Source: Planctomycetia bacterium
GTDB taxonomy: Bacteria; Planctomycetota; Planctomycetia; Pirellulales; Thermoguttaceae
Direction: 5' to 3'
Assembly: GCA_030527015.1 (NCBI GenBank)
Contig: JAUNBR010000048.1
Location: forward strand, 1-34,479
DNA: 34,479 nucleotides
Shown here: in pieces, positions 16,955 to 26,436 of the stretch
Layout: each line of letters starts with the position of its first letter
Position numbering within the stretch: position 1 is the first letter of the stretch
The notes under the pieces: generated by a model
What the model saw: only the letters and a program-made list of their open reading frames with translations
Database searches by the model: none
Told to the model about the DNA's origin: nothing
Position numbers and translations under genes: made by a program

Positions 16955-17935
16955 TTATATTCTCGGAATTTCCACAGTTTTAATCATCTCTTTTAACTGA
17001 GCATTTACCGTCATGCCTTCCACCTCCGCCTCGGCGGTCAACAAAACTCGGTGCCGTAAAACAGGTAACGCCAGCTCCACCACATCATCTGGAATGACAT
17101 AATCCCGTCCACGAAATGCTGCCAGTGTGCGTGAAGTTTCCACCAGAGCCAGTGAAGCTCGGGGAGACGCCCCCATGTAAAACGTACTCCAGTTACGCGT
17201 CTTACGAACGATCGTCGTAATGTACTCAAATAATCTGTCATGCACCAAAATATTCGCATTCTCTCTGGCGACTCGCTGAATTTCTTCCGGAGATGTCACG
17301 ACATTTAATGACTCGAGCATGTTATCCAGGGGAATCTGCTTCCCATGCAGAGTTAAAACATGAATTTCTTCTTCCGCAGAAGGATAATCCGCTATTAACT
17401 TTAACATAAACCGGTCCAGCTGAGCTTCAGGAAGCTGATAAGTACCTTCCGTCTCCACCGGATTTTGTGTGGCCAAAACTAAAAAGGGGCGTTCCAGAGG
17501 ATATGCCTGCCCATCCACCGTCACCCGATATTCCTGCATAATTTCCAGTAATGCAGCGTGTGTTTTCGCAGGAGAGCGATTAATCTCATCCGCCAGCAGC
17601 AGCTGTGTAAAAACTGGACCAGGACGAAAACGAAAATCCTGAGTCCGATTATCAAAAATTGGGGCGCCCGTAATGTCACTTGGCATCAGATCCGCGGTAA
17701 ACTGAATGCGGCCGAATTTACAGCCAAGAATTTTTCCCAGCGTGCGGACAAAAAGTGTTTTTCCCAGTCCAGGAACACTTTCAATTAAAACATGGCCTCC
17801 TGAAAAAAGGGCGACCAGTGTCCCTAAAACGAGTTCTTCTTGGCCAACAAAAATTTTTGATACTTCTTCCCTTATCTGCTCAAATAATTCTTTTGGCGTA
17901 CGTGAAGATGTCTGATGTGATAAATTGGATTCCAT
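16955..17935 (-). CDS. MoxR-family AAA+ ATPase
   Basis: 326 residues. MoxR ATPases act as chaperone-like remodelers, often activating vWA or metal-containing proteins at the membrane. Walker A is SVPGLGKTLF (Gly56-Thr60 with Lys59), Walker B LLLADEINRSPAKTHAALLE (Asp116, Glu117), sensor 1 FLVLATQNPVETEGTYQLPEAQLDRF, and the C-terminal lid carries YMGASPRASLALVETSR. Length and motifs are canonical and no membrane segment is present. ATG 17935 is preceded by AAGGAG with a 6-nt spacer. The DUF58 gene follows downstream after a 155-bp spacer holding one repeat, and the DUF4129-DUF4350 gene lies upstream. Target unknown. Confidence 0.94.
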   Translation of the reverse strand: MESNLSHQTSSRTPKELFEQIREEVSKIFVGQEELVLGTLVALFSGGHVLIESVPGLGKTLFVRTLGKILGCKFGRIQFTADLMPSDITGAPIFDNRTQDFRFRPGPVFTQLLLADEINRSPAKTHAALLEIMQEYRVTVDGQAYPLERPFLVLATQNPVETEGTYQLPEAQLDRFMLKLIADYPSAEEEIHVLTLHGKQIPLDNMLESLNVVTSPEEIQRVARENANILVHDRLFEYITTIVRKTRNWSTFYMGASPRASLALVETSRTLAAFRGRDYVIPDDVVELALPVLRHRVLLTAEAEVEGMTVNAQLKEMIKTVEIPRI

Positions 17936-17993
17936 TTTTTCTCCTTCTAATTTCGTTTCTTCCAGAAGCCAGTTATACTTCCTTCTCCACTCA

Positions 17994-18100
17994 TATACTG
18001 GTCCACTTTAAATTTCCGTTTTATGCGGCTCTGAAAGCAGGTATTTTCAGTGAAGCAAAATGCCGGGGAAACGAAAATTTATCGTGTATCGGGTATAATA
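17994..18100 (+). repeat. Dispersed inverted-repeat element
   Basis: L end TATACTGGTCCACTTTAAA. The inner stem has GGTATTTT opposite AAAATGCC, a G-T pair. Loop GTGAAGC. Confidence 0.9.
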
Positions 18101-18166
18101 CACTAAATTTACGTCCCAAGCATTTCTTAAGGCATGAAATTCTGCTTCCATAATTTAAAAATAAAA

Positions 18167-18274
18167 TATATAATTCATCTTAAATTTCCGTTTCATGAGG
18201 TTATGAATACAAAAACATCTTCGGTAACACAAAATACAGGAGCCACAAAATTCTATATATCATCGGACAGATAA
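18167..18274 (+). repeat. Decayed dispersed element
   Basis: CATCTTAAATTTCCGTTTC and CATCGGACAGATAA mark the ends; the inner stem is unrecognisable. Confidence 0.55.
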
Positions 18275-18365
18275 CATGTAAACAGCACGATTTCTGTTTC
18301 ACACATCATTATGGCAGACATCCGTCTGTCATGAAGTACTGACGTCATGAAAAATCTCATATTTT
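18275..18365. other. Spacer with two small palindromes
   Basis: CAGACATCCGTCTG and a TGACGTCA core lie between two repeat copies. No gene is seen. Confidence 0.35.
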
Positions 18366-18489
18366 ATGATGATTCCACTTAAATTACATTTTGTGCGGTT
18401 CTGAAAACAGACATTTTCAGCGAGACAAAATACCGACCAGCCTGTCATCAGACATGGGAAGCAAAAATTTATAATGCATCATGGATAAA
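18366..18489 (+). repeat. Dispersed inverted-repeat element, long form
   Basis: Carries the extra arm CAGCCTGTCATCAGACATGG. The R end is 4 nt from the DUF4350-fusion stop. Confidence 0.82.
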
Positions 18490-18493
18490 TCCT

Positions 18494-21040
18494 TTACTTA
18501 CGTTTTAATAATCGCCCCACAGCGCGAAGATGTTCCGAAAAACGACTTCCACGCGCAACAAAAATTCGCCGAGGACGTCCAAAAATAGGAAATTTATAAA
18601 ACATATAAAAAATCGTCATCAGCGTGATATGCAATAAAATAAAGTTTAACGGAAAAACCTTAAACATTTCCCACCCCTCTAAATTATTATCTGAGGTCAT
18701 GGCATTTTCAATAATCATCGGGTCAGAATACGTTTCTAGAAAAATAGTTCGCTTTTTTCCCTGCCCCATTTCTCTGGCCAGCCGGTACGCCAACTTTCGG
18801 TTTTCATGATTCACCATCTGCGCATTTAACAGAAAGGATCCATTCGCCGCCGCCAGCCATGTGCCAATCATTTCGCCGCCTTCATTCTTAAATTCCCGTT
18901 TTAAAAGCAGTGGACGATTCTCCTGATCACTCAGCAGACAGGTACAATTTTCCTGTATTTCTTTTTCTGAAAGCCCGTTTATCTCTTGTGTCGATAACAA
19001 AATTTCCGAGGATTTAAATAAAATAGAGGAATCATTATTTTCAGACATATTCCCTTCCGTCAAAATTTCCTCTTCCTCAGATACATTTTCTTTTTCCCCG
19101 GGATTCTCTTTTACAGACACCTCCGGCTGGTAATTTAACATCACGTCCACATCTTCATTAAAGGGCACAGAGGTAATTTCTTCCGTACCCTGACGCAGAC
19201 ACATCTGTCCCATATTCCACAAACTACTTTTTTCCACATTTATATTTTTAATCCAGTCGGAATGTCCCTGTAATCGCGTCACCGGATACTGATCGATCGA
19301 CGAGAATTCTTGATGATATACCCACCGACGTTTATCACAGCGATGATTCGTACCTGACAGGCATTTTTGTGCGTTCTCTTTCATTAAATCCAGCTGTCTT
19401 CCTTCCAGATCTGGCAGCACGTAATCATAATAAATTTTTTCCCCGTCAAAACCCCGATGAATCGTCAGAAGTTTTCGTGGCTTTTCTGGTGTTCCCGATT
19501 TTAGCCATTCTTCCATCCAGAGATATGCTTCGTCACTCATGTCATTACAGTCCAGAATAAACCAGACGATACAGTCCACGTGCCTGAATTTCTGATTTTC
19601 CAGTCTCCATGTACTCTCGACTCGGTGTCCCTGCCCCTTTAAAACATCCGAAAAAATATTTGTGCCGACGATACTATCATTCCCTGAAAAAGAGGTCCGC
19701 ATACCATAATCCGTATTCAGCTTTTTTTGGCACCCTGTCAAAAATATCACACCAGCGAAAAGAAAAATCCACCAGCAAGAAAACCCGTCCTGCGAGATAA
19801 TATTTATTTTTTGCTGCGAGAAACCATCTTTTTCACATAAATTATCCTGCTCAGAAGGTGTGTCTGGCTGAGAATGCCCCGCTAAAGATAAGTTCATACT
19901 CTCCGCCAGACGCTCTTCGTCCGAGCATATGGAAGATGACTGCGGGAAAGATGTCTCTGAACAGGAAACTTCCACTTCCGGTGCAGATAAAGCCTGATCA
20001 GATGTCTTATTTTGAAAATCCAAATTATGATTTTCCATTTTCCCCGGTGGTGTCTGTGGTCGTGCGGAAGGAATAACCTGCCACGGAGAGAACTCTTTTT
20101 TAACACGATTTTCCAGTACTCGCAAAATTTCCTGAAAATGATTTAAATGAATAAAACACCATTCCACTTTATCCTGTTTCGGGACATGATTTCCATAAAA
20201 TATTTCTTCAAATAAAATCATGGTTTCTGAAAAAATATGCTCCAATTTACTTCCCAGCTGACGATATTTCTCCAGCTGAAGCCTGGCCTCCTCTGACGCA
20301 TTCACAGAAATCGCTTCTCGGTGATCTGTAAACTGTTTCTTTAGAGAGTGTCGCAGCGCTTTTTGGTACTGCCGATTCGTCCGCCCTTTTAATAAATGAA
20401 TCCGATGATACTCATCCAGCTTTAACAGCTGAAAAGCAAAAAGATAAATAATGGCCAGTCGGTAATCTCCCCGTGCGTACGCTTCTTCTGCCAGCCGAGC
20501 ATAATCACCATTTTCCGTCTGTATTTCTTCCGGAAGTGCTTCCGTTCTGCGCTTCACTTCTTCTTTTTCCATTATACTTGTTTTACCTGACCGCATATTT
20601 CCTAGCATATTTTTCACCCAATAAAATATGGCGAATAAAAAAATGCCAGCCACGACCACCAACATAAAATACATGAAAATTTGTAACGCATACGCGAAAA
20701 ATTTCCCGATATTATCCTTTTCAGAAGAAACATCCTTCACATCACGCGCCTCATAAATTGGAACTGGCTGCAGAGAATCTTTATGCAAATTATACCACGG
20801 ATAACTGCGATATATATTTTTTTGCAGACATTCCCCGACTTCCTGAACTCCCTGTCCAGAATCCTCCTGCGGTAACACCTCCGCATAACATGGGGAAAAA
20901 AGAATAAGCACAAAAAAAATAATTCCCAAATATATTTTCCTGTTTCCACTCAGAAAAAATTTATTTCCTGATGAAATAAGCATATCCATATTTCTTTTAT
21001 GACTTTTTGGCATCCGCAGGATTCCTTGGTCTCTCTCCAT
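18494..21040 (-). CDS. DUF4129-like / DUF4350 fusion membrane protein
   Basis: 848 residues that look like two normally separate planctomycete proteins joined in frame. The first part has a signal or TM (about 36-53, ending SPCYAE), a second TM (119-141) and a DUF4129-like helical region (YARLAEEAYARGDYRLAIIYLFAFQLLKLD, 180-210). A Ser/Glu-rich linker covers 320-420. At 421-437 a hydrophobic stretch ends in FLTGCQKK, exactly like a lipoprotein signal but internal. The DUF4350 part follows (GMRTSFSGNDSIVGTNIFSDVL, LTIHRGFDGEKIYYDYVLPDLEGRQ), with a last TM near 800 and a basic tail. DUF4350 proteins occur with MoxR/DUF58 clusters. An in-frame ATG at 21013, with AAGGAA upstream, could be the true start. 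Confidence 0.85.
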   Translation of the reverse strand: MERDQGILRMPKSHKRNMDMLISSGNKFFLSGNRKIYLGIIFFVLILFSPCYAEVLPQEDSGQGVQEVGECLQKNIYRSYPWYNLHKDSLQPVPIYEARDVKDVSSEKDNIGKFFAYALQIFMYFMLVVVAGIFLFAIFYWVKNMLGNMRSGKTSIMEKEEVKRRTEALPEEIQTENGDYARLAEEAYARGDYRLAIIYLFAFQLLKLDEYHRIHLLKGRTNRQYQKALRHSLKKQFTDHREAISVNASEEARLQLEKYRQLGSKLEHIFSETMILFEEIFYGNHVPKQDKVEWCFIHLNHFQEILRVLENRVKKEFSPWQVIPSARPQTPPGKMENHNLDFQNKTSDQALSAPEVEVSCSETSFPQSSSICSDEERLAESMNLSLAGHSQPDTPSEQDNLCEKDGFSQQKINIISQDGFSCWWIFLFAGVIFLTGCQKKLNTDYGMRTSFSGNDSIVGTNIFSDVLKGQGHRVESTWRLENQKFRHVDCIVWFILDCNDMSDEAYLWMEEWLKSGTPEKPRKLLTIHRGFDGEKIYYDYVLPDLEGRQLDLMKENAQKCLSGTNHRCDKRRWVYHQEFSSIDQYPVTRLQGHSDWIKNINVEKSSLWNMGQMCLRQGTEEITSVPFNEDVDVMLNYQPEVSVKENPGEKENVSEEEEILTEGNMSENNDSSILFKSSEILLSTQEINGLSEKEIQENCTCLLSDQENRPLLLKREFKNEGGEMIGTWLAAANGSFLLNAQMVNHENRKLAYRLAREMGQGKKRTIFLETYSDPMIIENAMTSDNNLEGWEMFKVFPLNFILLHITLMTIFYMFYKFPIFGRPRRIFVARGSRFSEHLRAVGRLLKRK

Positions 21041-21170
21041 TTTTCAGCTGGATATTTCTTAACCGGTACACACTTAAATCTTGTATTCCGCAGCAAAAAT
21101 CGCATAAAACGGAATTTCATTTCCTCCAACTTACGATAAATTTTTATTTCAGCAGATTTTTATTTCAGCT

Positions 21171-21297
21171 CATACTGGTTCTCTTTAAATTTCCATTTTG
21201 TGTAGCTCTGAAAGCCAGGTATTTTCAGCGATTAAAAATGCCGGCCTCTCTGTCGGCGGACAGGGAAAATGGATTTTTAGAGGACATCAGAAATAAC
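21171..21297 (+). repeat. Dispersed inverted-repeat element, long form
   Basis: L end CATACTGGTTCTCTTTAAA. Arm CTCTGTCGGCGGACAGGG follows the inner stem. R end degenerate. Confidence 0.82.
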
Positions 21298-21342
21298 GAT
21301 AAAATAACCAAATTTTCTAATTATTCTGTGCATCATAAATCT

Positions 21343-21428
21343 TTATACCTGATACACTATAAATTTCCGCTTCCTGGCATTTTCCTCTCTAAAATATAGG
21401 CATTCTTGGCCGTAAAAAAACAGAAATT
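21343..21428 (-). repeat. Dispersed element truncated by the next copy
   Basis: R end TATACCTGATACACTATAAA is clear. The L end is missing where the next element begins. Confidence 0.82.
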
Positions 21429-21550
21429 TATACCCGATACATTATAAAATTTAGCTTCACCGGCTTTTTTGCTTCGCTGAAAAAGCCTGCTTTTAGAGCC
21501 GCACAAAACGAAATTTTAAATTGGAACCAGTATAAAGTGGAACCAGTATA
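21429..21550 (-). repeat. Dispersed element with doubled L end
   Basis: A full copy (21429-21534) is followed by a second L end, AAGTGGAACCAGTATA (21535-21550). It stops 1 nt from the stop codon of the 279-residue protein. Confidence 0.9.
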
Positions 21551-21551
21551 T

Positions 21552-22391
21552 CTAAAATTCATTCTCTTCGTCCCGCATCCTTCCATGATCGATCTGTGCA
21601 CATTCCTCGCGAATTTTTAAGTCGAGATCCCATCCTTCGGAACAGATACGAAAGTTGAGATACGCCAGAAACCTGATAACGGAATAATAAATATAAGCCC
21701 CCCACAGTATCCCAGGAGTGTATAAAAAAACGGAATACGCAAAAAAATCATCTCCCGTTCCTCCCAAAATAATTTGACGCAGGGCGAGGATACTACAAAA
21801 TGTGGCACCTGCAAGACAGCTGATCCAGAGAAATGAAACTAAAATTCGAAAAACGGAATCATAATCCCGCCGATAAATATCTCTGCACCGCTGAGCCGTG
21901 GTACGTCTCTCGGTTTTATGAGATACCTTCCACGGATTCCGTTCCAACAAAATAACTTCATTACAGAAAGCCCAGTGAAATGTAAATAAACAGCAGAAAT
22001 ATTTATAGTAAAGGATCTGTGGAAGAGATTCAAAATATTCCCGACGAAGTTTTCTCCAGTCTGCTCTGCCCTCAAAAACCAGCTGTCCCATCAGTAACGT
22101 CAGAGGTGCCGTTAATAGCGGCCCGACCCACCAAAACATGAGTACACAAAAAAAGGTATATCGCCATAATCCTGCACCCATATCAAAATTTGTGAAAAAA
22201 AGCTCGATCCATTCTGAATTTATCATCACCGCGATATAATAAATGCACCACGGTAAAATACAGAACGGAAGTGCTAATATTCCCGCCAGAAGTATCTGGA
22301 AAAAATATCTGCCAAGGAAGCGAAATGCCAAGCTAAAAATCTCATCGGTAGCACGCTTCCGAATCACGATATGTGCATTTTCTGGTGTCAT
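21552..22391 (-). CDS. Unknown polytopic membrane protein of the MoxR cluster
   Basis: 279 residues, family not named with confidence. Hydrophobic segments lie at about 25-56, 73-102, 130-150 (weaker), 180-205 and 220-245. Between them is a basic loop (RNPWKVSHKTERRTTAQRCR, then DIYRRDYDSVFR) that is probably cytoplasmic. The C-terminus RFLAYLNFRICSEGWDLDLK is a pattern I associate with hypothetical proteins beside RDD/SpoIIM and DUF4129 genes in planctomycetes (family recollection, not checked here). No clear ribosome site precedes ATG 22391. The stop falls 2 nt inside a doubled L end of a repeat (21535-21550). It may be a transport or scaffold component; no catalytic motif is visible. Confidence 0.75.
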   Translation of the reverse strand: MTPENAHIVIRKRATDEIFSLAFRFLGRYFFQILLAGILALPFCILPWCIYYIAVMINSEWIELFFTNFDMGAGLWRYTFFCVLMFWWVGPLLTAPLTLLMGQLVFEGRADWRKLRREYFESLPQILYYKYFCCLFTFHWAFCNEVILLERNPWKVSHKTERRTTAQRCRDIYRRDYDSVFRILVSFLWISCLAGATFCSILALRQIILGGTGDDFFAYSVFLYTPGILWGAYIYYSVIRFLAYLNFRICSEGWDLDLKIREECAQIDHGRMRDEENEF

Positions 22392-22423
22392 AATAACTGA
22401 AATAATAAAAAAAGTAAATTACC

Positions 22424-22552
22424 TTTTACCGCCGATACACTACAAAATTCCGCTTTTCATGCCCACCGACAGACAGGCATTTTTTCTTCGCTAAAAATAA
22501 TACCTGGCTCTCAGAGTCACACAAAACAAAAATTTAAAAGCAAAACAGTACA
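22424..22552 (-). repeat. Dispersed inverted-repeat element, long form
   Basis: R end CCGATACACTACAAAATTCC, arm CCCACCGACAGACAGGC, loop CTTCGCTAA, L end TTTAAAAGCAAAACAGTA. Confidence 0.85.
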
Positions 22553-22640
22553 TCTCCGATACACAATAAATTTTCACTTCTTCTGTCGGTCACAGGCCAG
22601 CCGACATTTCTCCATTCATGAAATACCCACTCTTACCACC
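22553..22640 (-). repeat. Truncated long-form dispersed element
   Basis: R end TCTCCGATACACAATAAA and arm CTGTCGGTCACAGGCCAG are present; the L half is lost. It adjoins the previous copy head to tail. Confidence 0.7.
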
Positions 22641-22693
22641 ACCATAAAACAAAAATAAACGAGATACCTGAAAAAATAAAAACAGATATAACG

Positions 22694-24610
22694 TTATTTT
22701 TCCTTTTTTTCCGTCTGACGATCAAATAAAAAACTTAATCCGCCAAGGATAAAAAAGTAACTTCCCATAATAATAGAAGAAAGAATGGCCACACTTAACT
22801 TCACATAATATGGTAACGAAGAAGGAGAAATAAATCCCTCAATAAAAGCTGCAATAAAAAATAACAAAATAAATAAAATGGCCACGGGCATGGCCGTAAA
22901 GGCCGCTTTACGTACAGCATCTGTTCGGCGATAACCGTGCGTGGCGATAAGAGAAAACCCTATTCTCGCACCAGCCGCGGTACCTAAAACGACTGCAGTT
23001 AATTCACATGGACCATGCGCAGTAACGAATGTAAGAAAATTATCCCAGTACATCGTCGTGTTCATATATCCAAAAATCGCACCAAGAAACACTGCCTGAT
23101 AAAGCATCATCAGGATTCCTGTAATTCCCCCCAGTATGCCCAGAGCAAAACACCGAATCCCGATGGTCGTATTATTAAATATATAAAAGCCAGTCATTTT
23201 CCCAAGAAAGAGAGAGTCTTCATAATGAGACTCCACAGGTTTTGAATACGAGTTTTTCACTGCCTCCAGCATTTCAGCAGAACATATCTTTTCCGCAAAA
23301 TCTTTTTGTGTGCTGGCCATCCACATGGTACCGAAGAAAAAACCACAAAATAAAAACATACATGACCACAGATAAGAATCTGTAAATAATAATCGTGGAG
23401 TCTCAACAAAAAACTTCTTTCCCCAGTAACCTAAACCATGTGAGGAAGCACGGTATAAAATCTGATATGCGTTTCCCAACAAACTTTCTAAAAATGTCTT
23501 CGTACGCGGTTCCAAATGAAGAAATTCACTCATCGAAAGATCGGACTCCGTGCTGCGATAATCTGCTGCCAGACGAAGCCGTTCTTTTCTGGAAAGACGG
23601 CGAAAAAAAGAACCTGCCCGCCGACAAAGAACCTCCAGCGATTTCCAAACATCTATTTTTGCATGTAAAAAGGACAAAACACCAGCATCCACCTCTGAAA
23701 TACTTTTCTCAAAAGAAGGTGTGGGTGGCGGAGGAAGAATCCTTCGGTCCATGCCTGGAAGATTTTCCTGCATATATCGTTTCCACTGCTCTTCACTGCC
23801 CCAAAATGCATCTTTTGCCTGCAGATCATGAGAAAGCTCTCTCTCTTTCCATTCTGAATATACATATCGTTCGTAAACCGCGCATAAAATACTGTCTGGG
23901 TCTGCATACGGCGGAAGATGATACATTTCTGCCACACGCTGCGCAAGAGGAAATGCCAGAACCTGGCACCGTGCTGGAGTAAGATCTTTACGACGTATCA
24001 TATAAAAAGTTAATGTTTTCCGCAAAGAATCCGTTAACCGTAAATCTGACGGCAGCATCTGCAGTAACTGTCGTGTTCTCAGTGAACTATTTAACAAAGA
24101 TTTTGGAGGAATTTCGCGTTTTTGTTGAATAACGATCGTTCCCGCAGCCAGATCGCCCAGGCGCTGAGAGGTTCCCGTGACAAACATCGACCAAAAACCC
24201 ATCTGATACAGAATCATCGGCTGACAGTCGACTGCCCGCATGAGATTTCGGATAAGGGAATGCGTCAGCGTAATCGGTGCTCCATTTACTGAAATAACCC
24301 GCAGACCAAGAATATGTTTTCCTGGTGTTTTCCCATTAAAACATCCCTCACATATAATCCAGTATCCCCATGAAAGAATAAAATAAAAGGCTAAAATAAA
24401 CGAAAAACCTAAATCACCCCAATTAATATTAAAAAACGTATTTAAATAAGAAGCCATATATGTCACTAAACTAAATAACATATATGAGAAAAATATATCC
24501 AAAATATATGCCAGCAGACGTAATGGCATTCCCGCCAGAAAATATGTAATCTCCACATTTTCAGGTGTCTGAATCTGGATCATCGTATCTAATGGCGTGT
24601 TTTTTTTCAT
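22694..24610 (-). CDS. RDD-SpoIIM fusion membrane protein
   Basis: 638 residues. The N-terminal RDD domain (about 25-165) has RLLAYILDIF with the Arg/Asp pair, CFNGKTPGKHILGLRVI and SQRLGDLAAGTIVI. A soluble central region with many Arg follows (180-315). The C-terminal stage II sporulation protein M / DUF95-like membrane domain (about 315-625) carries SLEVLCRRAG, LAADYRSTESDL, FIFNNTTIGIRCFALGILGG, VTAHGPCELTAVVLGTAAGARIG and EGFISPS. RDD and SpoIIM are commonly adjacent separate genes in MoxR clusters; here they are one frame. The name SpoIIM does not imply sporulation in this phylum. ATG 24610 has GGAGA about 10 nt upstream. It is the first gene of the cluster in transcriptional order. Confidence 0.9.
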   Translation of the reverse strand: MKKNTPLDTMIQIQTPENVEITYFLAGMPLRLLAYILDIFFSYMLFSLVTYMASYLNTFFNINWGDLGFSFILAFYFILSWGYWIICEGCFNGKTPGKHILGLRVISVNGAPITLTHSLIRNLMRAVDCQPMILYQMGFWSMFVTGTSQRLGDLAAGTIVIQQKREIPPKSLLNSSLRTRQLLQMLPSDLRLTDSLRKTLTFYMIRRKDLTPARCQVLAFPLAQRVAEMYHLPPYADPDSILCAVYERYVYSEWKERELSHDLQAKDAFWGSEEQWKRYMQENLPGMDRRILPPPPTPSFEKSISEVDAGVLSFLHAKIDVWKSLEVLCRRAGSFFRRLSRKERLRLAADYRSTESDLSMSEFLHLEPRTKTFLESLLGNAYQILYRASSHGLGYWGKKFFVETPRLLFTDSYLWSCMFLFCGFFFGTMWMASTQKDFAEKICSAEMLEAVKNSYSKPVESHYEDSLFLGKMTGFYIFNNTTIGIRCFALGILGGITGILMMLYQAVFLGAIFGYMNTTMYWDNFLTFVTAHGPCELTAVVLGTAAGARIGFSLIATHGYRRTDAVRKAAFTAMPVAILFILLFFIAAFIEGFISPSSLPYYVKLSVAILSSIIMGSYFFILGGLSFLFDRQTEKKEK

Positions 24611-24653
24611 GAGAAATGAATCTCCAGAAAATCAAAAATCTGAAATCACTAAT

Positions 24654-24857
24654 TATACTGGTTCCACTTTAAATTTCCGTTTTTTGCAGCTTTTAAAGCC
24701 AGGTATTTTCAGCGAAGTAAAAATGCTGGAGAAGCGGAAATTTATCGTGCATCGGGATATATCCTGGTTCCACTTTAATTTCCGTTTCTTGCGGTGCTAA
24801 AAGCAGGCATTTTCAGCGAAGCAAAAACCGGAAATTTCATAGTGTATCGGGTATAAA
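24654..24857 (+). repeat. Two dispersed elements in tandem
   Basis: Copies 24654-24761 and 24758-24857 share a TATA at the junction (CGGGATATATCCTGG). The second has lost the right inner-stem arm. Confidence 0.9.
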
Positions 24858-24976
24858 TACTTATATTTTTTATAGTATGTCAGAGCACCTTTATTTTGAC
24901 CTAACATTTTATATCACTTCACCGATATTTTGGCTTCACTAACAAATTCCTCTTAAATAACGTTTTTGACGCTAAG

Positions 24977-25046
24977 AAATCAGGCATTTCATATAACGTA
25001 AAAAATGCTTGAGAAATTATAATCAGAATAGGGTGTCCGATATAAC
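24977..25046 (+). repeat. Decayed dispersed element
   Basis: AGGCATTTCATATAACGTAA with AAAAATGCTTGAGAAA and a terminal GTGTCCGATATAAC. The left half is doubtful, although a TTTTATATCACTTC relic sits at 24908. Confidence 0.5.
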
Positions 25047-25233
25047 ATGCTTTCTGCGGCAGCAAAAAACAAAATACCATGTGAAATCTAATATATATTA
25101 TAATTTATCTTGTAATCCGTGCAAGGATTCCAAAAAAATTTTATCTCTAACTGCCTAAATATTTCATTTAACCTCATTTTTTTGCATAAAATATACCTAT
25201 TTTTAGATTCCCGCGTTCTTTTACTTCTTAAAA
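25047..25233. other. Spacer with nothing recognised
   Basis: Very AT-rich; no gene, RNA or terminator is recognised. Confidence 0.4.
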
Positions 25234-25329
25234 TTTTTTACCCGCACAATAAAATTCCACATCCCTGGCGTTTTGTTTCGCTGAAAATGTCGGAAAAACG
25301 GAAATTTATCGTGCATGAGATATAAAAAA
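25234..25329. repeat. Hybrid dispersed element with two R ends
   Basis: Left end TTTACCCGCACAATAAAA and right end GAAATTTATCGTGCATGAGA are both R type; the L end is absent. It abuts the squalene synthase stop. Confidence 0.75.
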
Positions 25330-26436
25330 TTAATATCTCCAGCTTATTTTCACATAAAGCTGTAATTTCTCCCAAACATTTAAATGTACTTTTTCCATAA
25401 AAATTCGCCACGGATTCTTTTTTATTTTTAAATAATACCGATAATAAACACCCAAAATCATGGCACATATTTTTTGACTTTCTCGCGGCAAATATTCCAA
25501 AAGTGGTTCCGCCTCTTCATAAAAATATTTTGCATGCTCCAGATTTTTTTCCAAAACTCGGTATATCCCCGCCAAACAAATATTTTGTAGCTGATTTACA
25601 TTTTTTAGTTCCACAAAATTTTGTCTTTTCATAAAATAACGAATATGTTTTTGTGATATTTTTTCCTGTAATAACAGCACCTCTGCACGAAACGTATCTG
25701 GCGTAAAACCATTTTCTTTCAGATCTTCTTCTGGCAGATAAACCCTACCATTTTTTGCGTCTTCCACCACATCCCGCAAAATATTCGTCCACTGAAGGGC
25801 TTTTCCACATGCCAGAGCCGCACGCCGAAGAGAATTTTCCGCGCCCGGATCCAGCTGGGATTTTTCCACTCCCCATACATATAAACAGATAAGCCCCACC
25901 GCGGACGCGACATGATAACAGTAGGTCTCCAGTTCACCTGAATTTTTAAACACCGGATACGCCACATCCATCTTTATTCCTGACATCACATCCTGAAAAT
26001 ACTTTAATGGAATCTCATAATGAAAAATCGTATCCATTAACGCAGGTAAAATATTCTGTTTATAATAATCATAAAATTTTTGATTATCTTCAAAATCTTC
26101 CGAGTAAACTGCTTCGCCACCTATTATCCCCAGGTCTTTTACAGAAAGATCTTCCCTCGCCTCGGATGTATTCCGTGCCTCAAAATACCGCAAAAAGTCA
26201 GATTCCCAGCGTTCTATAAAAAATTTTTTTGTAAAGTCAGAAACCGGCATATCCGCCAAATCATCAGAAAAACGCATAAAAGCATAAATCGCTTCCATGC
26301 TCTGTTTTTGTTGTGGCGGTAAAAAAGAAAAAGCCGCGTAAAAACTGGAACGCGACTTTCGTGCCATCTTTTCACAGAAATGATAACTGCAAATAATTTC
26401 TTCTTTTTGAAAACCAGAAAAATTTTTTGTGCTCAT
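25330..26436 (-). CDS. Squalene/phytoene synthase family protein
   Basis: 368 residues. It condenses isoprenyl diphosphates head-to-head (two FPP to presqualene or squalene, or two GGPP to phytoene). The first Asp-rich motif is RFSDDLAD (55-62) after SSFYAAFSFLPPQQKQ, and the second is NILRDVVEDAKNGRVYLP (218-234), both intact. The length exceeds the usual 280-300 because of an insert at about 88-120 and a basic C-terminal tail (KIKKNPWRIF). The start overlaps the btaB stop by 4 nt (ATGA), so the two are translationally coupled. Nothing else for hopanoids or carotenoids is in the window, so HpnD-like versus CrtB-like cannot be decided; SSFYAAF slightly favours the former. The stop touches a hybrid repeat. 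Confidence 0.9.
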   Translation of the reverse strand: MSTKNFSGFQKEEIICSYHFCEKMARKSRSSFYAAFSFLPPQQKQSMEAIYAFMRFSDDLADMPVSDFTKKFFIERWESDFLRYFEARNTSEAREDLSVKDLGIIGGEAVYSEDFEDNQKFYDYYKQNILPALMDTIFHYEIPLKYFQDVMSGIKMDVAYPVFKNSGELETYCYHVASAVGLICLYVWGVEKSQLDPGAENSLRRAALACGKALQWTNILRDVVEDAKNGRVYLPEEDLKENGFTPDTFRAEVLLLQEKISQKHIRYFMKRQNFVELKNVNQLQNICLAGIYRVLEKNLEHAKYFYEEAEPLLEYLPRESQKICAMILGVYYRYYLKIKKNPWRIFMEKVHLNVWEKLQLYVKISWRY

